Assembly: GCF_014897985.1 (NCBI RefSeq)
Contig: NZ_JABUZA010000010.1
Location: 1 to 64,000 of the forward strand
Source of the DNA: Halomonas colorata
GTDB lineage: Bacteria > Pseudomonadota > Gammaproteobacteria > Pseudomonadales > Halomonadaceae
Reading direction: 5' to 3'
DNA: 64,000 bases
Position numbers and translations under genes: made by a program. The notes below the pieces were generated by a model that worked only from the letters and a program-made list of their open reading frames with translations, was not told the DNA's origin and searched no databases. The number at the start of each line of letters is the position of its first letter. Position 1 is the first letter of the stretch. Positions 58,581 through 64,000 of the stretch are shown one piece after another.

Positions 58581-60401
58581 TTAAAGCGTGGCGTCGGCGT
58601 GGGTTTGAATCACCATAAGAAAGCCTTCGCCGTAATCCTCAAGCTTGCGTGCGCCAACGCCGGAAATATCGCCAAGCGCCTGCAGGTTCTGCGGCTTTTG
58701 TTCGGCCATTTCAGCAAGCGTGGCGTCGTGGAAGATAACGTAAGCAGGCACGCCCTGGGCTTCGGCAAGCGCCTTGCGGTGCTGGCGTAGGGCTTCCCAC
58801 AAAGGGCCGTGGCCGGGTGCTGCCGAGTTGCTCTTACTGCCGCGCCGGGCGGTCTTGGTTTTGCTGGGTTTGCGCAGGGTCAGTGACTGCTCGCCGCGCA
58901 GCACCGGCTTGGCGTCTGCCGTTAAGCGAATCCCACCATGACCCTCCATATCCACGCTTAGAAAGCCGCTGGCAATCAATTGGCGAAACAGCGCCTTCCA
59001 TTCGTTGGCCGAGAGATCCTTACCGATGCCAAAGGTGCTGATCTTGTCGTGACCAAAGCGGGTGATGCGCTCGTTGTTTTTGCCCAGCAATACATCTATC
59101 AGGTACGTGACGCCGAAGCGTTGCTCGGTGCGGTAAACGCACGACAGCGCCTTTTGCGCCGCCACCGTGGCGTCCCAGGTTTCCGGCGGAGTCAGGCAGT
59201 TATCGCAGTTGCCGCAGGGTGCTTCCAGATGATCGCCGAAGTAGTGCAAAAGCGCCTGGCGGCGGCAGCTGATGATTTCGCAAAGCCCCAGCATGGCGTC
59301 GAGCTTCTGGTGCTCGATGCGCTTTTGTTGGTCGGCAGCGCTGGAGTCCTGCTGCATCTGGCGTAGCGTGATGACATCCTGTAGGCCATAGGACATCCAT
59401 GCATCGGCAGGCAGACCATCACGCCCGGCGCGGCCGGTTTCCTGATAGTAGGCTTCAATACTTTTGGGCAGATTGAGATGGGCGACAAAGCGCACGTCCG
59501 GCTTATCGATGCCCATACCAAAGGCGATGGTGGCAACCACCACTACCCCCTCTTCACGCAGAAAACGGGTCTGGTGATGCTGGCGCTGTTCCGGGGGAAG
59601 CCCCGCATGGTAGGGCAATGCGGTTAGCCCCTGGCGCTCAAGCCAGGCGGCGGTGTCGTCCACCTTGCGCCGAGATAGGCAGTAAACGATCCCGGCTTCG
59701 CCTGCGTGGTTGTCGCGGATAAAGCGCAGCAACTGATCACGGGCGTTGCCCTGATTTTCAGCGATATGGTAGCGGATGTTGGGGCGGTCAAAGCCACTGT
59801 TATAAAGCGCCGCCGCACCCAATTGCAGATGCTCAACGATATCGCCTCGCGTGGGTACATCGGCGGTAGCCGTCAGCGCAATGCGCGGTACCTGGGGAAA
59901 GCGCTGATGAAGCTGGGAGAGCTGGCGATACTAGGGGCGAAAGTCATGGCCCCATTGGGAGACGCAGTGGGCCTCATCAATCGCAAACAGGGCAATCCGG
60001 GCCTGCTCTAGAAGCGCCTGCATACGCGGCGTGGCAAGCCGCTCGGGGGCTACGTATAAAAGATCCAGCGTGCCTTCCCGCAGGCGGTTCTCCACCGCGA
60101 CCGCCTCATGGTAGTCGAGGCTTGAGTTCAGATACGCCGCGCGCACACCGTTTTGAACAAGCGCTGCCACCTGATCCTGCATTAACGCGATCAGCGGAGA
60201 AACCACGATGGCGGTGCCGTCGCGTAACAGCGCAGGAATCTGATAGCACAGTGATTTGCCTCCGCCGGTGGGCATTAATACCAGCGCATCGCCACCGGCC
60301 ACCACATGATCAATAATCGCCTGCTGCGGGCCGCGAAAGCTGTCGTAGCCAAAGACTTCCTGCAGCACCTTGAGGGCCGCCGGGTTGGGTTCGCCGTGCA
60401 T
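58581..60401 (-). pseudogene. recQ: recQ ATP-dependent DNA helicase interrupted by an in-frame amber codon
   Basis: Full RecQ layout over 607 codons in one frame: Walker A LMPTGGGKSLCYQIPALL, the DEAH box as AIDEAHCVSQWGHDFRP, helicase C with [11 protein letters not shown] and [16 protein letters not shown], the zinc/winged-helix part (CGNCDNCL), and an HRDC domain at the end. At 59931-59933 the codon after DFRP is TAG, where RecQ proteins have Glu (DFRPEY). Reading continues unbroken after it. One base change from GAG explains this. Either the gene is inactive, or it gives a 156-residue fragment and perhaps a 413-residue re-initiated part, or the base is a sequencing error. Confidence 0.88.
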
Positions 60402-60461
60402 CCTCGCTCTCCTTTTTACCGAGCGGGGATTGTCGCACGAAAAAGCCTCTTACGCGTTTGC

Positions 60462-61346
60462 CTAGCGAATTCCTGCACGCAGAAACGACTGCACAAACTG
60501 GCGCTGAAAGAGCAGAAATGCGATCAACAGCGGCGCGATGCTTAACAGCGTGGCCGCACTGACCGTGGCCCAGTTAACCCCGGTTTCAGGGGCAGAAAAT
60601 ACGCCCAGGCCCACGGTTAACGGACGGCTTTCCACCGAGTTGGTGACCACCAGCGGCCATAAAAAATTGTTCCAATGGTGGCTGATGGAAACCAGCCCAT
60701 AAGCCAGGTAGGTAGGCTTGGCCAACGGCACGTAGACCTTCCAGAGAATTTCCAGCCAGCTGCAGCCCTCAATGCGAGCGGCATCTTCAAGCTCGCGGGG
60801 GATGGTCTTGAACGTCTGGCGCAACAGGAAAATACCGAAGGCGCTGGCCACATAAGGCAGCCCAATACCGGTGATAGTGTTAATTAACCCCAGCTCGCTG
60901 GCGATGCGGTAGTTCTCCACGATCAGCACTTCGGGAAATACAAACAGCTGAATCAGTACCAGCATGAACAGCAGGTTTTTACCCGGAATGGGAAACCGCG
61001 CAAAGGCAAAGGCCGCCAGCGTACACACCACAAACTGAGCGAGTACTACGCCTGTCACCAACGCAAAGGTGTTGAGGTAATAGCGGCCAAAGGGCGCCTG
61101 TGACCAGGCGTTAACGAAATTATCCAGCGTCAGCGGGGCGAACAGATCAAAGCGCACCATAAATTCGCTGGGATGGAAGGCCGCCCAAAAAGCGTACAGC
61201 AGCGGGAAAATCCAAATCACCGCCAATAGCCACGCCGCCACAGTTTCAAGCGATGGAAGTGACAGTCGACGAGATCGAGGCGCACCCGCCGTTGGGTTCC
61301 GGGTGTTTGAGTCTTGAGTACTTGAGATAGCGGTGGGTGAACTCAT
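60462..61346 (-). CDS. CUT1-type ABC transporter permease (UgpE/MalG-like)
   Basis: A 294-residue permease with a basic cytoplasmic tail of about 30 residues and six helices. The EAA loop is IPRELEDAARIEGCSWLEIL near residue 190, followed by VYVPLAKPTYLAYG. It overlaps the partner permease by 4 bp. It is the last gene of the importer operon, 60 bp upstream of the recQ start on the same strand. Confidence 0.92.
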   Translation of the reverse strand: MSSPTAISSTQDSNTRNPTAGAPRSRRLSLPSLETVAAWLLAVIWIFPLLYAFWAAFHPSEFMVRFDLFAPLTLDNFVNAWSQAPFGRYYLNTFALVTGVVLAQFVVCTLAAFAFARFPIPGKNLLFMLVLIQLFVFPEVLIVENYRIASELGLINTITGIGLPYVASAFGIFLLRQTFKTIPRELEDAARIEGCSWLEILWKVYVPLAKPTYLAYGLVSISHHWNNFLWPLVVTNSVESRPLTVGLGVFSAPETGVNWATVSAATLLSIAPLLIAFLLFQRQFVQSFLRAGIR

Positions 61347-62227
61347 TGGTAGTGCGTCCTGCGATCCAGAATCGTGAACTTCAGCGTGGCGACCACTGCA
61401 AGTACCAGTAGAATCACCACCGTAATGGTGGCCGCTGTGGTGCGATCAAAAAACGAGAAGGCATTTTCGTAGACGTAATACAGCAACAGGTTGGTCGCGT
61501 TATTGGGGCCGCCCTTGGTCAGGATAAACAGATGATCAACGACGCGTACCGCATTGATTAACGCGTTGATCAGCACAAACAGCGTGGTCGGCATCAATAG
61601 TGGAAACGTCACCCGCCAGAAGTAGCTCCAGCGGCTGGTGCCTTCAAGGTCTGAGGCTTCTTTAAGCTCAGGGGGAATGCCTTGCAGCGCCGCGAGATAA
61701 AAAATCATAAAAAAGCCGGCTTCTTTCCAGACCGACATCACGATCACCGAGCCCAGCGCAACGCTTGGGTCGCCCAGCCAATTCACCCCGGAGAACCCCA
61801 GCGCTCCAAGCAGCTTGTTAAACAGGCCAATTTGCGGGGCGTAGAAAAACATCCAGATATTGGCCGCGGCAATCATGGGCAAAATAGTCGGTGTGAAGTA
61901 GGCCATACGCACAAGGCCACGCCCCGGCAGTTTGCCGTTAACAAACAGCGCCATACCCAACGCCAACGCGATAGAGGCGGGGATTGTGCCTAACGCGTAA
62001 ATCAGGTTATTGCGCGCTACCTTCCAGAACTTGGCGTCATCGAACAGGAAACGGTAATTCTCAAGCCCGACGAATTCCGGCGGTGCACCGCGAAAGCCGG
62101 GCAGAAACAAACTATTAATCACGGTAGTAATAGTGGGTAAATACGCAAAAGCGGCTAACAGCACGGCGGCGGGCAATAACAGCAGCGCGCCATACATCTG
62201 CATTTTGTGGTGGGCGGTTAATGCCAT
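61343..62227 (-). CDS. CUT1-type ABC transporter permease (UgpA/MalF-like)
   Basis: A 294-residue permease with six helices. The EAA loop is IPPELKEASDLEGTSRWSYF near residue 185. LPGFRGAPPEFVGLENYRFL is the periplasmic motif of the UgpA/MalF group. It is separated from the upstream binding-protein gene by a terminator-like hairpin. Confidence 0.92.
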   Translation of the reverse strand: MALTAHHKMQMYGALLLLPAAVLLAAFAYLPTITTVINSLFLPGFRGAPPEFVGLENYRFLFDDAKFWKVARNNLIYALGTIPASIALALGMALFVNGKLPGRGLVRMAYFTPTILPMIAAANIWMFFYAPQIGLFNKLLGALGFSGVNWLGDPSVALGSVIVMSVWKEAGFFMIFYLAALQGIPPELKEASDLEGTSRWSYFWRVTFPLLMPTTLFVLINALINAVRVVDHLFILTKGGPNNATNLLLYYVYENAFSFFDRTTAATITVVILLVLAVVATLKFTILDRRTHYQ

Positions 62228-62244
62228 AGGTAACTACCGCAAGT

Positions 62245-62271
62245 GAAAAAACGCCGGGGCGAACCCCGGCG
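62245..62271 (-). terminator. Intercistronic hairpin with T-run
   Basis: Read on the minus strand: CGCCGGGG-TTCG-CCCCGGCG followed by TTTTTT. It lies just after the binding-protein stop and before the permease genes. The stable TTCG tetraloop and T-run suggest partial termination or RNA protection, so that more binding protein than permease is made. Confidence 0.82.
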
Positions 62272-62288
62272 AATAGGTAAGAAAAGAC

Positions 62289-63569
62289 TTAACGTGCGTA
62301 ACGACGCAGTATGGCTTCCGCTTCACGCTGGGCCTGGTTAAGCGCAGCTTCCGGTTCCAGCTGGCCGGTTAACGCTGCCTGAACGGCGTTATCCAGCGTG
62401 CGACGAATGCGGCCGCCCTGGTAGGTGGAAAGCTCGGCAGTACCGTATTCCAGCTGGTCGCGGGCAACGGCGGCGGGCGGGAAGCTCTCCACGTATTCGC
62501 GCAGCGCATCGGTCTCGTAAGCGGCTGGGCTAACGCCCATGTAGCCCGTTTCAATCGACCAGTCGGCGGCGCGCTCGGGTGCGGTCATCCAGCGGATAAA
62601 CGTCATCGCAGCGCGCTGCTCTTCCTCTGAGGCATCTTTAAAGACATAGAAGTTGCCGCCGCCGGTGGGGCTGCCGCGCTGGGTGTTCATGGGCAGCATG
62701 GCAACGCCGAAATCAAAACCGGCCTCATTGCGCACGGCGGTCAGGTTGCCGGTGGTGTGCCACATCATAGCGGTAGATTGTTCAAGGAAGTTCTGGCGCA
62801 GCGTGCCCCACTCAATGGTGCCATCCGGCATGGCGTCATGTTCGGTGGTTAGCGATACCCAGTACTCAAGGGCTTCAACGGCGGCGGGGTCATCAAAATA
62901 GACCTCGGTGCCGTCTTCACTCATCAATCGGTGGCCGTTCTGAAACGCGAATGCCTGGAACATCCAGTAGGGGTAGCCGGTAGACGGCACCATCACGCCC
63001 CACTGCTCACCGTTGGAGGCTTCGCGAACCGTCGCCGCCATCTCGGCCATTTCCTGCCAGTTTTCCGGCGGGGTTTCAGGGTCTAAACCGGCCGCTTCAA
63101 AGGCATCCTTGTTCCAGAAAAGCACAATGGTGGAGCGCTGGAAAGGAATGCCGTAGGTGTTGCCATCCAACTGGCCGTTTTCCATCAGGCCTGGGTAGAA
63201 GCTGTCGAGCCATTCGCGCTCTTCATCGGTTTTTACCAGATCATCGAACGCCACAATGGCGTCCTGCTCGATCAGTTCGTAAAGGCCGATGGAGAACATC
63301 ACCGATAGCTGCGGCGTATCGCCTGACTCAATTGCCGACATCGTGCGCACGCGGGTGTCGTCGTAGTTGCCCGCGTAGATGGCTTCTACCGAGATATCGG
63401 GGTGTTCGCTCTCAAACTCATCGACGAGATTATCGATCACGTCCGTTAGGGCACCGCCGACCGATACGGGGTAGTACATGGTCAGGTCAACGGGATCAGC
63501 GCTTGCCTGGGCGGCGCTTAGTAGTCCGGCCACCAGGGCTGTGGTCGCAAAAGGGGTACGCAAACGCAT
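62289..63569 (-). CDS. CUT1-type ABC transporter substrate-binding protein (UgpB-like)
   Basis: A 426-residue periplasmic protein. The signal peptide is MRLRTPFATTALVAGLLSAA, cleaved near ASA. LTMYYPVSVGGALTDVIDNL, PDISVEAIYAGNYDDTRVRT and the late WSIETGYMGVSPAAYETDAL resemble UgpB-type proteins. The ATG at 63569 has GGAG upstream; the frame's earlier start lacks signal-peptide features. The ligand may be glycerol-3-phosphate or another polyol or sugar, and cannot be fixed from sequence. Confidence 0.9.
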   Translation of the reverse strand: MRLRTPFATTALVAGLLSAAQASADPVDLTMYYPVSVGGALTDVIDNLVDEFESEHPDISVEAIYAGNYDDTRVRTMSAIESGDTPQLSVMFSIGLYELIEQDAIVAFDDLVKTDEEREWLDSFYPGLMENGQLDGNTYGIPFQRSTIVLFWNKDAFEAAGLDPETPPENWQEMAEMAATVREASNGEQWGVMVPSTGYPYWMFQAFAFQNGHRLMSEDGTEVYFDDPAAVEALEYWVSLTTEHDAMPDGTIEWGTLRQNFLEQSTAMMWHTTGNLTAVRNEAGFDFGVAMLPMNTQRGSPTGGGNFYVFKDASEEEQRAAMTFIRWMTAPERAADWSIETGYMGVSPAAYETDALREYVESFPPAAVARDQLEYGTAELSTYQGGRIRRTLDNAVQAALTGQLEPEAALNQAQREAEAILRRYAR

Positions 63570-63586
63570 AAAAGACTCCACGAACA

Positions 63587-64000
63587 TCAATGTTGGAAAG
63601 AGCCCACGAAAGGTGGACGGGGAATTGAGCGATGTGCAGACAACAGTTGAACCGGCGACAGGTCATGACGCCGCAGCCCATCGCTACCAAACAGATGGGT
63701 ACTTTCCGCCAGCCAGTGCAGGCGGCACGCTTGGCCGGTTAGCGCATGCTTGCCACTTAGCCGAACCCTTAGGGTATGGGTACCTACGGTGACGTGGGCG
63801 ATGGTATCGGCGCCCAGATACTCCTCGCTAAGTACGGTGGCCGGAACACCGGGCTCTGATGCTGGGCGCAGCTCAATATCTTCAGGGCGAATGCCTAACT
63901 GCCCACCAGCGGCTTCCAGCGGCGCGACCGTGGTGGTCGGTTCGCCGTCGATAACAGCACCCTGATCGCCTTGGACAAGTGGTAACAAGTTCATGGCAGG
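63587..64000 (-). CDS. ABC transporter ATP-binding protein, C-terminal part (UgpC-like, partial)
   Basis: Only the last 138 codons are in the window; the gene runs off the right edge. PAMNLLPLV is the usual end of the ATPase domain in UgpC/MalK proteins. The TOBE region LGIRPEDIELRPASEPGVPA and VLSEEYLGADTIAHVTVGTH follow. The tail beyond residue 110 is longer than usual. It is followed 18 bp later by the binding-protein gene on the same strand, so it is the first visible gene of this importer operon. Confidence 0.88.
   Translation of the reverse strand, partial: PAMNLLPLVQGDQGAVIDGEPTTTVAPLEAAGGQLGIRPEDIELRPASEPGVPATVLSEEYLGADTIAHVTVGTHTLRVRLSGKHALTGQACRLHWLAESTHLFGSDGLRRHDLSPVQLLSAHRSIPRPPFVGSFQH

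Noticed and set aside
1-64000. CRISPR array, tRNA or rRNA genes, insertion sequences
   Set aside because: No regularly spaced long identical repeats, no recognisable tRNA T-arm or rRNA blocks, and no transposase-like protein were seen; the tandem repeats present are short and have no spacers.

Overview
The window looks like a chromosomal segment of a gammaproteobacterium, most probably Halomonadaceae (Halomonas/Vreelandella type). This is inferred from gene content and protein style: many TRAP and ABC importers, paired MoeA proteins, a yjfIJKLMC-type operon and a GC content I judge to be in the mid to upper fifties. No rRNA, tRNA, CRISPR array, insertion sequence or phage gene is visible. The segment is mostly metabolic and sensory operons.

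Layout. 1-5.7 kb: a MocR-type regulator facing a GNAT acetyltransferase/rhodanese pair, an FMN riboswitch controlling a lone lumazine synthase (ribH), a YbaK-type deacylase, a carboxymuconolactone-decarboxylase-like protein and an orphan siderophore-binding protein with a Fur-like operator. 5.7-9.5 kb: a 690-bp AT-rich gap and a large PAS-GGDEF-EAL protein. 9.5-15.7 kb: molybdenum cofactor genes in two divergent arms (mobA-moeA-moaA-cobW and DUF1244-moaB-moeA2). 15.7-25.4 kb: a Wsp-like chemosensory operon (MCP, CheB, CheR-TPR, CheA-REC, REC, Hpt-REC-REC-GGDEF, two CheW) that probably sets c-di-GMP. 25.7-26.7 kb: a small adenylating-enzyme-like gene behind a strong sigma70 promoter and a Fur-like box. 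26.7-32.0 kb: the yjf-type envelope-stress operon with a K+ channel inserted. 32.4-39.7 kb: a cyclodeaminase-like gene, then malonate uptake and use (TRAP DctPQM, MatA, MatB, divergent GntR regulator). 39.8-42.6 kb: a GlxA-type AraC regulator, an MFS transporter and two small conserved proteins. 42.6-48.8 kb: a Fe3+/organophosphate-type ABC importer in one operon with an RNase J-like metallo-beta-lactamase protein and a polynucleotide-kinase-phosphatase-like HAD protein, divergent from a DeoR regulator with an elaborate operator. 49.0-50.2 kb: a membrane diguanylate cyclase. 50.3-58.6 kb: methionine salvage (mtnK, mtnDCB, mtnA) interleaved with a sugar-type ABC importer. 58.6-60.4 kb: recQ interrupted by an in-frame amber codon. 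60.5-64.0 kb: a CUT1/Ugp-type ABC importer running off the right edge.

How the parts fit. Three themes recur: uptake coupled to dedicated catabolism (malonate, probably 5-methylthioribose, and an unidentified phosphorylated compound), c-di-GMP signalling (three GGDEF proteins plus the Wsp-like pathway), and iron response (two orphan genes with Fur-like sites). Short degenerate tandem repeats (12-20 bp units) sit at gene edges in several places. Two of these arrays share a 15-bp motif and change the apparent length of the neighbouring reading frame.
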